A DNA stretch of 64,000 bases from Chionis minor (taxonomy: Eukaryota; Chordata; Aves; Charadriiformes; Chionididae), in the NCBI GenBank assembly GCA_013398295.1, contig VZSF01008493.1:274623-338622 (forward strand), written 5' to 3'. The stretch's first letter is position 1, and each line of letters begins with the position of its first letter. Both the position numbers and the translations under genes were made by a program. Positions 25,745-36,958 of this stretch are shown here, in pieces. The notes beneath the pieces were generated by a model that was given only the letters and a program-made list of their open reading frames with translations, had not been told where the DNA came from and made no database searches.

Positions 25745-26059
25745 TTTGAAAGACGGGGAAAGGAGTAATCTTTCATTAAGTCAGCCAGCTAAACTGAATT
25801 GCAAGAAAAATCCTTTGACCACACAAGTAATATATTTCAAATGCCAAGAAACTTTAAAGAACAGCTGAGCTGAATTTGCCAGGACAAAAAGCCATGCCAA
25901 ACCAGTCTAACGGCCATCTTCTTGACAGGGCACCATTACATGGTAACAGCAGCACCTGTGCCGTAAGGGGACTGCAGCAAGGCGTTGGGGCCTACAAGCT
26001 CTGTGGAAAACAGACTTCCAATGTGGCCGGATGGAAATGGGGGCAGAGAGGTAAGATCT

Positions 26060-26430
26060 CACCTGGAACACTCAGCCAGCCGTTAGGCGCCGTTCTGCCC
26101 AGAACAGTGTTTAAGGGAGCAGGCGGCTCCCAGCGCCGGCAGCCGCCTCACCTCAGCCGCCATCACCCCTTCCCGCCCTCAGGCGCCCTTCCCGCCAAAG
26201 TCCGGCGCGCGCACCCCCTCCTCCCCCGCCCCCGCCCGGCCTGTGAGGGGTCCTGTCAGCGAGCCGAGGGGCCGCCCCCCGCCATGGCGGGCCTGGAGCA
26301 GAGACGAAGCCAGCCCGAAATCTCCGAGCCTAGCTGCCTTCGCTAAGGTACAGAGCCAGCCGGGAGCCTTGTTAATGCCTCAAACAATAGCGTGGTTATT
26401 TAATGTGGCGGTTCCTGGCCGGAGGGGAAA
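26060..26430. promoter_or_regulatory. Isolated CpG island, probable promoter (direction unclear)
   Basis: About 370 bases carry some 30 CpG dinucleotides and very high G+C in the middle, in an otherwise AT-rich, CpG-poor window. Visible elements are a double GC-box CCCCGCCCCCGCCC (26224-26237), a YY1-type GCCGCCATC (26156-26164, i.e. GATGGCGGC on the minus strand) and the palindrome CCCGCCATGGCGGG (26278-26291). There is no TATA box. Donor-like sites face both ways: CTAAG|GTACAG on + at 26346/26347, and CCAG|GTGAGA on - with its last exon base at 26063. CpG islands of this type normally mark transcription starts (established knowledge). A bidirectional or lncRNA promoter is my inference. Confidence 0.65.
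26284..26346 (+). other. Possible first exon segment with 20-codon ORF in ideal Kozak context
   Basis: Inside the CpG island the ATG at 26284 sits in CCGCCATGG, an optimal initiation context and also a YY1 half-site of the kind found just downstream of YY1-driven starts. It opens a 20-codon frame beginning MAGLEQRRSQ. That frame stops at TAA one base before a donor-like AAG|GTACAG (26346/26347). It could be a 5' leader with a short upstream ORF. Identity unknown. Confidence 0.25.
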
Positions 26431-26464
26431 AAGGGCAAGTTGGAGGGGGGTTGGGGGGTGGGGG
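26424..26464 (+). other. G-rich tract, potential G-quadruplex
   Basis: G runs of 4, 3, 6, 6 and 5 lie at 26424-26427, 26433-26435, 26445-26450, 26453-26458 and 26460-26464, at the edge of the CpG island. Closely spaced runs of three or more G can fold into G-quadruplexes, which are common at promoters. Folding has not been shown here. Confidence 0.5.
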
Positions 26465-26916
26465 AAGACAAAGATACTTGTGCTGCTGGCCGGGTGAAGA
26501 GTGGCACAACAGTGGGCAGATTGTTCTGAATATCCCTAAGCTGCACCTTCCCTGCAGTTATTTCCTCACAGGTGGGGGGAAGCTTCCTCCAGGCGCTGTC
26601 TTCCTTCCTCTCGCAGAGCTGGGCGCTCCCCTGCTCCCGTGAGGGGCATTCCCACCTCAGCCGAGCCATGGGTGCTGCGCCCGCACCCTGTGTGTCAGGC
26701 CGTACACTTGTACTCCTTTAACGTGATGCCGTCCCTACAAAATTAACCAAACATTTGAATTATTCCCTGTTCACTTTTATCAAACAAGCGTGAGCAAAAC
26801 CTGGGCTTCCCTCTAGTAGGGTTTAAGTGGAGTTGAGTAGTGCTTTTCAGGTGCAGCTACTGCTATTCAATTCTCCTTAAACAAAAGTGCAGTGACGGCG
26901 TATCTCTGCTTTTTAG

Positions 26917-26995
26917 AGCTCCTGGTTTGGATTTAGGTTGGAAATCTTGTGACAGTATCAACCAGCTTCATAGGCTGCAGAGAGAGCTCTCAAAG
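26917..26995 (+). other. Candidate 79-nt internal exon downstream of the CpG island
   Basis: Acceptor TATCTCTGCTTTTTAG ends at 26916 and donor CTCAAAG|GTGAGA starts at 26996, both close to consensus. Only one frame is open: one base completing a codon, then 26 codons ending SINQLHRLQRELSK, a short amphipathic-looking stretch. It lies about 570 bases after the donor-like site in the CpG island. No ATG occurs in this frame in the presumed first exon, so if real it may belong to a non-coding transcript or use another first exon. Confidence 0.25.
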
Positions 26996-29714
26996 GTGAG
27001 AAACCAGAAATGATGTGTCCCTCGCTATGTGGGAATCTCGATGCTCTCAGTTTGCGCAAGGCAGACATTTTGGGGTTGCTAATGTGACTAAGGACTTTGA
27101 AACACTATAGATATTAGTAATGAATTTTTGCTGCCCAGGAAAAAAAACAACCCCAAACAAAAAAAACCAAACCAATTCCTCATATTTTACAGTAATGTCA
27201 CCTACAGCACTGTGGTAAGGGTAAGATTGGAAGAGAAGTCCTGTATTTCATAATATGGGAAAAAGAATCTTAAGCCATATTTCCCTCTCATGAATAGTTT
27301 GCCTGTTTCAACATTAATTGCTAGCATGCAAATGAGAGTCATTATCTCAGCTGTGTGATTAGATCTTAATATACTACTGGAAAGGCATAAAGTTTAGTAC
27401 AGTACACTAGACATTTCTCATTTTGATGTAAGAAACTGAACTGATGTATTTTGAAATGCCATGTTAGCATAATGTAAAGCAAATTGTTATATAGGAAGGA
27501 TCATGTCGGTGTCTGTATAAGGGCAGTGCTGTAAACCATTTTCTACTGTGACAATGAGCAGCAAGTACCAGTGTGTTCCTCTGCATCTTAAACTGCACTG
27601 AGGTGTGCTATCGACCATGAATGAAGTACTTCAACCTCTTTATTTGTTGCCAGGGACAGTTTCTGAGACTCTGAAAGGTTGATTCTGGATTAAAAAACAA
27701 TAAAAAAAGGTCTCTAAGTTCCTTAGGCTTATGTAAAACTTTGCATTGCAAATTAGGACAAGATGTTGCACACCTGAAAGTCTGCTATATTTCATTTCAG
27801 AAACTTAAATGAGAACGTTTCAAACATTTGTGAAATGAGAAGCAGTTTCTGAGCTCCAGGCTTAGTTATTTCACAAACTCTTTTCTAAAGTCTTAAAGCT
27901 AAACAAGCTTGGAGAAGCTTTGAGAACTGGCACTTCTGTGGCGATCCACAGAACTGAAGAATTCAAATATGGCTGTAGTTACCAATTTATTTTTTTCTAC
28001 AGTCACCCTTTATATACAGATAGGCATAAAATTTGTGTATTGTGCCAAAAAGCAGTGATACATGTATCAAAATGATACCTTAGGATACCGTTGCTTCATG
28101 TAAATAGAGATCAACAACTGAAATGGTGATTTAATCTCATTTGGGTGGGGATATGAAGGTAAGTGGAATGTGCACTCAAATTTGAAGCGGCATGAAAATG
28201 TTTTCACTTTACTGCTTTACAGCTACATCTGTCTGTGATGAAAGAGAAAGTAGACTGTGAGAAAAGCAGCTGCTTCTGAGCAGGTTGTGCTCGACTTCTG
28301 TGCTCTTTAGTTCTCCGGTATTCAAGGAAATGGAGTTTTATAACACATATAATAGGGTTTTCCTCCTAAAGTTAACAGTGAGGCACGTCTTAGATTTTTG
28401 AAGCAAGCAGACAGAATTCCTGAAATATTTACATATGCACGTTGTGCCTACTTCTGTTTCTCAGGGCAAATGCAGCAACTTTTTCACTGTTGGTAGCCGA
28501 AAGACGTTTTAGACTTTCTGCCAGACCTGAGGCTCTAAGCGCACTCCCAGTTCGGAGTCTGTATGTACGACAACTCACAGAAAACAAATCTGAGCTGCAG
28601 TTTTCATCTGTCTCTCCAGAAAAATAGAAAATTATAGAAAATATGGACATTTCAAGGAAGTGAAGTGTTTGGAGGCTACTCTTGATGTTTTTTCCTGGGT
28701 TTTCTTTTCAGCCATTGACGTAGGTTTTCTTGCCCAAAGTGAACCTAAGTTCCAGCAATTTATTTCATCCCCTGTGCCCTTTAATCCTTTCTTCCCTTCG
28801 CCTTTTCTCTCCTCTGTGATAAAGACAGGGATAGCCACACTCTAAAAGCAACCCAGCAAGCAGAGAACAAACTCTTGAGATCAAAACTTGGAAACTGGGG
28901 TTTTTAAGTTATGAAAGAATAATAATACAGAAGCCTTCAGTCTCATGATTGGGATGGAGTAATTATTGGACAAAGAATGCCAAGACAAAAGAAAGGCTGA
29001 GATACCACCTGGAAAACAGAAAGCTTTAATATTGTGGCTTTAAAAGGAGTTTCTGTGTGTAAGACTTGAGATTTGCTGTGGAATTCTTTCAGAACAAGTA
29101 TTTAGTTTTAATTAGCAGGGTGGTATCTTGGTTAATGGCATTCTTTAAATTCTTCAGTGGCCTTGAAACACTGAAGCCTTATTAAGGAAGAACATAGAGA
29201 AAAAGGAGCCACAAGAGATGAACACGCTTTCCCAGTTTCCCAAATTGAATGTTCCAAGCATACATGTTCATGGTTTTCAACTTTAAAATATATTGTTAAT
29301 TGAAAGAACACAATGAATGTTTATAGAAATGCAGTGGCGCATTCAGGGGTGTAGCCCGGCTTCTCAGGTTGTGGATATGCTGCAACCAGCATTACTCTGA
29401 GCCTTGTTACAGCTGTGCAGCTCCCTGTACGCTCTCTCCAGCGGATTGAGGGCACTTTTCGTGGGATTATCTTGGCTAGAACTACTTCATGCTTTTGTGA
29501 GTTTATCAAATAAATAAATAGAAGATAGTTTTAAGCCAGCATAAAAGTGCTGTGCTTGGAGAGGCAACAGTGATTCACCTCATATTTTCAGCTGACTTAG
29601 CTACTTAACAACACTTGTATGACTCCGGCCTTCTTTTGGAGAATGGAGGCTATTCGGTGTGAAGCAGAGACCTGCTACTACAGAGTGTAAATACCTTATA
29701 TAGTATTATAAGCT

Positions 29715-29885
29715 ACACTGACTCAGACTGGTGGTCCATCTAGCTCAGTATCCTGCCTCTAACAGTGGCCATAAGTGGCCAAGGGAAGAGTAGGAAGTCA
29801 GTAGTCTCCTTAGAGATCCCAAAGGAGTCTACAATCAATATGCAAAATGCTGAAAACCCTCTAATAGCCCTCCATAAAGCTGAAT
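29715..29885 (-). mobile_element. Ancient CR1-type LINE relic
   Basis: The segment contains CAGACTGGTGGTCCATCTAG, then CTCAGTATCCTGCCTCTAACAGTGGCC, and later CTAATAGCCCTCCATAAAG. This word order matches the reverse complement of the 3' region of old amniote CR1-like LINEs (the phrase 'ggtccatctagcccagtatcctgtct...gacagtggcc' in reptile genomes). It is heavily decayed and non-functional. Exact subfamily not determined. Confidence 0.55.
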
Positions 29886-30189
29886 CAACCGCATGCTCAG
29901 CTGACTCCTAGTTCCTGCTAATGCAAATTATCAATATAATTCAGAGCTACAGTCTTATGGAATTAACAGATTGATCTGATTAAACGAATAAGAAATCATC
30001 TCATGTTACCCCTAACAGTAACACATTTACTATTTGCATATGGTTTGAATGAAGGTTGTCAAAGACATGCAAACTAGAGGCTGAGAAATAAAGTTGCTAA
30101 ATAGATAGAGATCTTGAAATATAAAAGGTGATACAGACTTGGTCTTTGCTGACACCCAAACTGCATTTACGCATTTTTCTGTTTAGCTT

Positions 30190-30222
30190 CCGCCCCCTAT
30201 CCCCCGCCCTGCCCCCCCCCCC
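30190..30222. repeat. C-rich low-complexity run
   Basis: CGCCCCCTATCCCCCGCCCTG followed by eleven C. A simple C-rich tract, G-quadruplex-capable on the minus strand. Confidence 0.75.
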
Positions 30223-33200
30223 AGCTTTTGTAATCCCTTCAGGAAAACTTTTCAGACAGTTCATAGGGAACATTTGAGTATCACATTCCCTTAGTCCTCA
30301 GAAACATACTTGTATCGCTCAGGAGATCTAGTTCTTATGTTATGTATACACTCAAAATACACACTATAAACTCAGTAAATAGCTCTATAACAAACTGTAG
30401 GTGGTCAGATGGCCCTATGGTCTTAAAAGGGGTCATGTCTACTCTTTTTTTAATAGATAAATACTATATTCTATGGTTTATAATTTCAAGATGGTTCAAA
30501 AGAATTTAGTCACAGTGAATTCCAGTGAGAGATAATAACCTAAATGCTTAAAAATACCAATTCCACACAGTTACATTTTTTCCTCCAGTGCTATTTGTAA
30601 CAATTGTGTTGGAAGTTTCTGTAATGTGTCCATGTTGGACTCCAGTCCTAGAAACAGACTTCTAAAATTAATTTAGATACTTGAAAAATGCTGTGACTTC
30701 ATATTAGGGAAAATGGCATAAACAGAACATAAAAAAAGAGAAAAAATACAGCAGCAGGTTGAACCTATGTGTCTAAATTGTTGTTTGGCTTGTTTATGTC
30801 TCCCCACCTACACATTTAAATCTAATAAGCAGTCTGCCTTCCTACTGCCAACCTCATCTCCCTTATTTCCTTAAATATTTGCAGTTACAAAAGCACTGAA
30901 AATACAAAATATTAAAACTCGGCAATGGTTTAATTAGCATCCATATAGGGACATTGTGTATAAACCCAATTCTTTCAATAAAAAGACTATTCCTTTATCC
31001 TTATAGCCAAATAAATCCTGCTCCTTTATATGCATAAATCAAGCTAGTCCTGTGCTATGGCTGCATTCTTCATTTTCTGAAATAAGGCTGTAACTAATTT
31101 GACAAATTGGGATTTTAGATACATTAAGCATATAAACCCCACAGCAGTTGGTGAAAACAGAATACTTTTAAAATTTGATTCTTTGTCTTTCAAGTGAAAA
31201 ATAAAACAGTACATACCCTTATTGAAATAGTCTAAGTTTTGGGGGGCAAAATTTGAAACATGCTTTTACATTAAAGATACTCAGAGTTCTGAACAGGATA
31301 AATTCATACATTAACTGCTAGTTTAAAAAACATTCCAGTTAAAAGATCAGTCTTTTCTTTGATACCAGACTCCATTCTCAGAAGCAGATATTCTCAGAGT
31401 AGTCTCTTCTTCCCTAAGAGAAGGCACTCTTACCACTCCTTGGTAGAACCACTACATAGAAAAAAAAAACCAAACCAACACACAAAAAACCAAAGTACTC
31501 CTCTTTTGTTCTTAGTAACTGTTAGACTCTACTTACAAGTGTTGGAGGGTGACCGTTTGTAAAGCACTAGCTCAGCAAAACAAAAGAGCAATTATTTGAT
31601 TGGCATAGCCCTCTTTCAACACAGTATACAATAGTTTCTTACTGTTACATTAATAGCTCCTGTTTTAGAGCACAGACCAAACCCAACTCATTCAGACTTT
31701 CAGTTAATTATTCCCACAAGCCTGCTTGGGAAAGCTTCTCTTTGCTGACACACTGATTTTTCACTAACCTCTTCACAACCTCTGTTTCTCTGAGGGAGTT
31801 TGTTTTGTTTTGGAGAGCTCCTAGTTTAGCAGATTTACTTCCTGAAAGAGTCTAATTAACCCAGTAATTCTACTTCCTTGTTGTGTCCATCTCTTAGGGA
31901 ATGAGTGCGTTTCAAAGGCTGTTAAGCTGCTGTTAGCAGTGTCTTGTATATGATTTCTGGTTTCATATACGATAGTTGTGCTGTCTATTTTCAGGAGCTT
32001 ATGCTTTAGGAATACTGTGCTTTCATCAGAAAACTTCCGCAAAAGCAGGAACATTTTGTACGAGTTGAGACAGAAACGATACTATCCAGGGAGTGCTGAA
32101 CAACATGCTGAATTCTTCAGCTCAAGGATAGAACGCTATGAAAAGCCAGCATAGGTATATCTAATTAGACTAAGAAAAAACAAACCCCGAAAGGAACTCT
32201 TGTGGCATTTGACTCAATACGGTTGCAGGATGCAGAACAGGTACAACTGCTTTTCTCCTGAAAGCGCTAACGAGCTTTGCTAAGAACTTTCCAATATCTT
32301 GTCTGTAAACACGGTACAGATATCTGTGGGAATGATGCTTGGCTTAGCAGGGCTGGTGCTTTCCTTTATACTACTGCCATTTATCTTTAAACATGATTCA
32401 ACCTCAGAGATTTTACAGAAGCCATCTTTTTATGAGAAAGGCATTAAAAAAAAAAATCTCTGAGGTTCTGTGACATCAGCACTTGGACAATCAAGATGGG
32501 TGTGGTGAAGCAGCCAGAGAGGAAAGCATACAGTGAGTAAATCCTGATATAAACCACATAGTCTTGAGCTCCTTTTGATTTTAGGGTTTTTGTTAGTTTA
32601 TAGATTCTATTTAAAGCTACGGAAGTCAAATTGAACCCAAGTTTACATAACAGCTAGGTTGGATTCCTGGGCTTCCTCATCTTCCCTGAGCCAAGTCTGT
32701 TCTGGATGCTTGGCTTTTCTTGTCACCTACTTTGCTTGTAGATTCTGAGAGCAAGTGTTACCAATCAGCAAGATTAAAGAGCTATTAGATGTTGCGAAAG
32801 TTACTTTCATACCAATATGGTTTGCAATCATCCATTTGTGCAGTAGCACTTAAACTAGTTTTTCCTTCACTGGGATTCAAAATCATGATTCAGCAGCTGA
32901 AAACTCTTCTCTCACGTGTAATTCTTGCTTTTGGACTGGTGCATTAATAGTGTGTTGGGATTCAACACAATCTTAAACTTTTTTTTTCCCCTAGACTGTT
33001 AATATCTGAATTTAACACTGAAACAGAGAGCTCGATGTTTGCATCCTAAACCCACTAGAATTTTTCATAGGGCCTCACTAGTTGCAGGACGGGTCGCTAT
33101 ACATCATTTAACATTTCCCTGGGATTTAGCAGCAAAGATCAAAACTTAATCGTAAATCTTCATTCTCACCAAAGGGAATATTCCTCTAATCATTTTACAG

Positions 33201-34839
33201 TGCTTGCCTGGTGCCTAAGTAGCAAAAGACCTAGAATGAAGCTATTTGTTCAAACTGCTTGGAGTAGGGGTTCAGCCTTTCAAACTACAGTTCAGTCTAT
33301 GCATATTTTTGCAAGCAATTCCTGGGTAATCTTACAGTCCAGTGAGGCCTAGTTTTCCAGCTGTACGTTCTGTGTAGTTTTTTGAAGGAGGAAAAGCTGT
33401 AGAATATCCTTTATTATGGTCTGATCTTGTAGAAGAACAACCTTTACTAATAGCTATGTGATATTTGTGTTGTCCAAGTCAGTGTTTAAAACACTTAAGG
33501 GTATTGCTCCTTTTAATTGTTATATATTAAATTTCATACATTTTTATGATACCTCAAGGGGCTTGTTCTTCCAGCCCTTGTTCTGTGGAGCAATCTCACC
33601 TAAAAGAGGGATCTCCCTGTGTTCAGTGGGATGTCCAAAAAAGCTAAGATGGGTCTTATGATTCAGAACATAATATTGGAAAAAAAATTGTCCTGAAAGA
33701 TACATGCATTTTTTGCAAATACTTTATAAAAAAATAGTAGCAGTGCGTATATTTTATTGATACTTTTGGTTTTTATATCTTTTTTATGTCATGTAAGAAT
33801 GCATAGAACAGAAGGTACACATTATCATATCTGCAGCAATACTAACATGACATATTTATGTCACTATGTATCACATTAAAATGAAACAACTGACTTCCAA
33901 TTCCATGCTAGTTAAGATTTTTGGAGAGGAGGGAGCTTAGGTGAATTATGGGAATTTGGTTTCTTGTTTTAGAGGTGGTGCTTATTATTTTATTACTGCC
34001 TAAGTGACAGTGCTGTTTGATTTACGTAGGTTGTAAGCCATAGTAGCTGAAAGAGTGCCACTGATGGAAAAAAAATACGTTTGATCTAAGTAGTAAATGC
34101 CGCCTTGTATAGGGTATTTATTGCAGTGTTAAAATTTATGAATACATTGTGCTTTTCTCAGAGACGAAAACAGAAAGGTGGAAAGATTTGGAACTTTCTG
34201 TCATTTGGTAGTAAGGGTATAAGGAGAAGATATAATTCTCCAAAGGAGGAAACAAGTAGGGATGGATTCTCCAAAGATACCGAGTGGGTGGTCAAAGCAC
34301 TCCTGAGAAAAGATCCGTAGTCCCATGCTGCTAGGTGAAGGCATCTATATTTTTTCCTTATATGGGTAGCAGGCTGCATTAGGTCTTCATCAATAAGACT
34401 GAACACGGCTTTGCAAGAAAACAGGCTGTGTGGATTCTTCAGCTGTCACTTGTTTGGAAATTGTAACCTGGTTCCTGTCATTTTGCCAAGCAGCAGCCCC
34501 TCAAAAAACTGTGTCTAGAGGGGACAATGTCTGTTTGCAGTCTCAGCTTTGAGTGGGGTTGGTTGCTGCTTGCATCACTCTTGGCAAATTCCAGGGCGTA
34601 TAGTATGGCTCTGGAGAAGGAGTGTAGAAGTAGGTATCAGCAAGTTAAGATGCTGGTCTCTTGTTTAATTAATAAATTTCTTGCTAAGCTCCCTGTAGGA
34701 AAGGGAGAGATGCAGGGAAAGAAAGATTTCCTTACTCAGAGCTCAGTAATTAAGACAAAATTTTCAAATTTGCTTGTCTAAACTTCAAGGGTGCAGTACT
34801 AAGAAATTCTAGGAAGCCAGAAGGCATTTGGGAGGCCAG

Positions 34840-34990
34840 AAGGGCCCAGGGGTTTGGGCATTAACAGAAAAGTCAGAAAATTTTACTTTTGCTCCCTGAC
34901 TTCATAGATGATTTTCTTCCAGCAAGTCACTTTATGTCTCTGTTTTCTCACATTAACGTGTTAGAGCTGGGCATTCTTTTCACAGTTTGC
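34840..34990 (+). mobile_element. MIR-like SINE relic
   Basis: The stretch TTTGCTCCCTGACTTCAT...CCAGCAAGTCACTTTATGTCTCTGTTTTCTCACAT follows the order of the MIR core in sense orientation (...gaccttgggcaagtcacttaacctctctg...tttcctcatctg). Divergence is high and the ends are not clear. Confidence 0.45.
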
Positions 34991-36944
34991 TGAGTGTCTA
35001 TCACAACAGGATCCTGGTATTTTTAATGGTAGTGGGTTCTGCTACAATCTATTAAAAGATAAATGAATAAATACAGAATGAGGCCCAGCATTTGGGCACC
35101 AAAGTGTAAAGTCAGATTGTTTGGACTCCTCTCCGCACATTCTTAGGAATTAGGTTTCAGGATGAATGAATCTATTCATCTCTCACAGTCTTTTAGACGC
35201 TACTTACCCATGGAACTTTCCAGTATCCTCTGAGACTTGGAGGATGCTGTTGATTAAGATGAAATATTTTTTTGTGAATACTTGTGCACGCAGCATATGC
35301 TTTTTAGTGCGTGTTAAATATTGCTATGGTTAAGTTGAAATGAGGAGCAGGCACACTGCACCATGTTATTTGCTGTGAAGTGATTTAAGAAATGTTTGAA
35401 CAGCTGCTGCTGAGGAGGCTGTTGATAGAAGTGGTGGAATCATGAGAGCTGGTGTTTTTGTTGTTTACAGTGGAAAAGGATCAACCAAATAATTTTCTGC
35501 TGGGTTAAAGGACTCTATATAAATGTAATAGAGAGTTAATGTAATTTATGATAAAGTCTGTCAAATCCACCTTTGCATTTGTAGTGAATTTTATTAAAGA
35601 TGCACATTTCTGCTCTTCCAGAACAGGTGATAAGGTTTTGGCTACTCCAGCAGTCAAGACAGAAAAATTGCCTTGGAGAACAGTCAGGACAGTTGCTGAG
35701 CTTTATATTACGTAACAAAATTCTTTCAGGCCCAAAAATGAAAGTCCACGAACTGTAATTCTAGGTGGACCAACAAAGTGACCGCCGCGAAGATTGATCG
35801 TTTGTAGCAGAAAAACACTTCGCTAGACAGAACCATTTGCTGTAGGAAGGTTCTGCTGCGCGTTAATATTAGCTTGCCAATGAGTTTTAGTAGTAATGTG
35901 GTAGGGGAAAGAAATATAGTCTATATACAGTAATGAATGGTATTAAATGAACAGCTAGCATTCCTGGCATACCGCAAACTCACCAAACAGGAAAAGAAAA
36001 TAAGGGTAGACTATTTTAATGGGTTTAACTCCTAAAAATGGAAACCAGATATCCAGATCCCAAAGACCCCACTTGAACTTTCTGCTTGTGGTCTGACTTC
36101 TGATAAGAACTAATTTGTAAGGACAGATTTGACAGTGGGCAGCAGTAGAGTCTGGCTTTTCAGCTTGCAGCAAAACGCATCGAATAAAGGCCTTAAATTT
36201 TAGCATGGTGGTGAAATTTTTTGAAAATCTGGATGCTAATTTTGGTGCCTGACTTGATCCTCTCTGAGTATGAGATTGCCAGGACTCAGGTTTGCCAGAG
36301 AAGACTCAAAAGGTTTGGTGGTGGCAAGCATGGTGAGTTGTTTGTGGTCAGCCAACCTGAAAGTCTTGGAGGTGCATAGGTACAGTGGTAACGCAGTGAA
36401 TCCATCCTTGTCCTGTTACTGTCTTCCTTTGTACTGCAGTTCTCACCAGGAAAGGCAAGTGTAAAAGAGTCTTAGGAAATGAGTTGCTTTTTTATGGGCT
36501 TTGTGGAAGGGAAAGCTGAGGTGGGATGGCAGAGAGCTGCTGGTGTTTATGCTGTACTTTGGATGATAAAGGAATTTAACACCTGCAGTGAAACACTTCT
36601 ATATTTTGGAGTTCCCTCCCCTCTGTTTTGCGCTACAACGTATTGCATTGCCCTGGCCTCTGAGCAGTTCCTCAGGCTTTTTATAAAGAAGAAAACATGT
36701 AATGGAACATAAAAAGAATTTTCTTATATTAAGAAAATGGCATACTGAGGTATGCTTATTGCTAGACTCATCTTACAAGAAAGTAATCCTTCCAGGAGAG
36801 TAAAGAGTGACTGAGATGTAAGGAATGCTATGTAACAATAAAACATTCCGTAAAGTTTATATTGCTGCTACCATAACTGAGACAGGATATTTAAATAAAA
36901 TAGTACTGGTTTTATGAGTGCACACTGTGATATGAGTTATCAAC

Positions 36945-36958
36945 AAAAAAAAAAAAAA
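36945..36958. repeat. Poly-A run
   Basis: Fourteen consecutive A followed by GAGAGAAAAGGGGG. A simple repeat with no recognisable retroposon body before it. Confidence 0.8.

Larger units (their letters stand above)
7635..26059. other. Intergenic region downstream of FOXI1
   Basis: About 18 kb with no recognisable protein-coding gene, AT-rich and poor in repeats. It contains poly-A or A-rich runs (14411-14446), an A/C-rich block (23389-23455), a faint CR1-like tail near 16681-16715, and two places where good splice sites bracket open frames (8600-9063 and 10234-10464), listed separately. Many open frames of 60-150 codons occur on both strands, but none resembles a family I know and most are rich in aromatic or aliphatic residues translated from pyrimidine tracts. 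Confidence 0.6.

Noticed and set aside
26400..26669. 89-codon minus-strand ORF near the CpG island
   Set aside because: High G+C lowers stop frequency here. No ATG context, splice support or similarity was evident, and a + strand frame is equally open.
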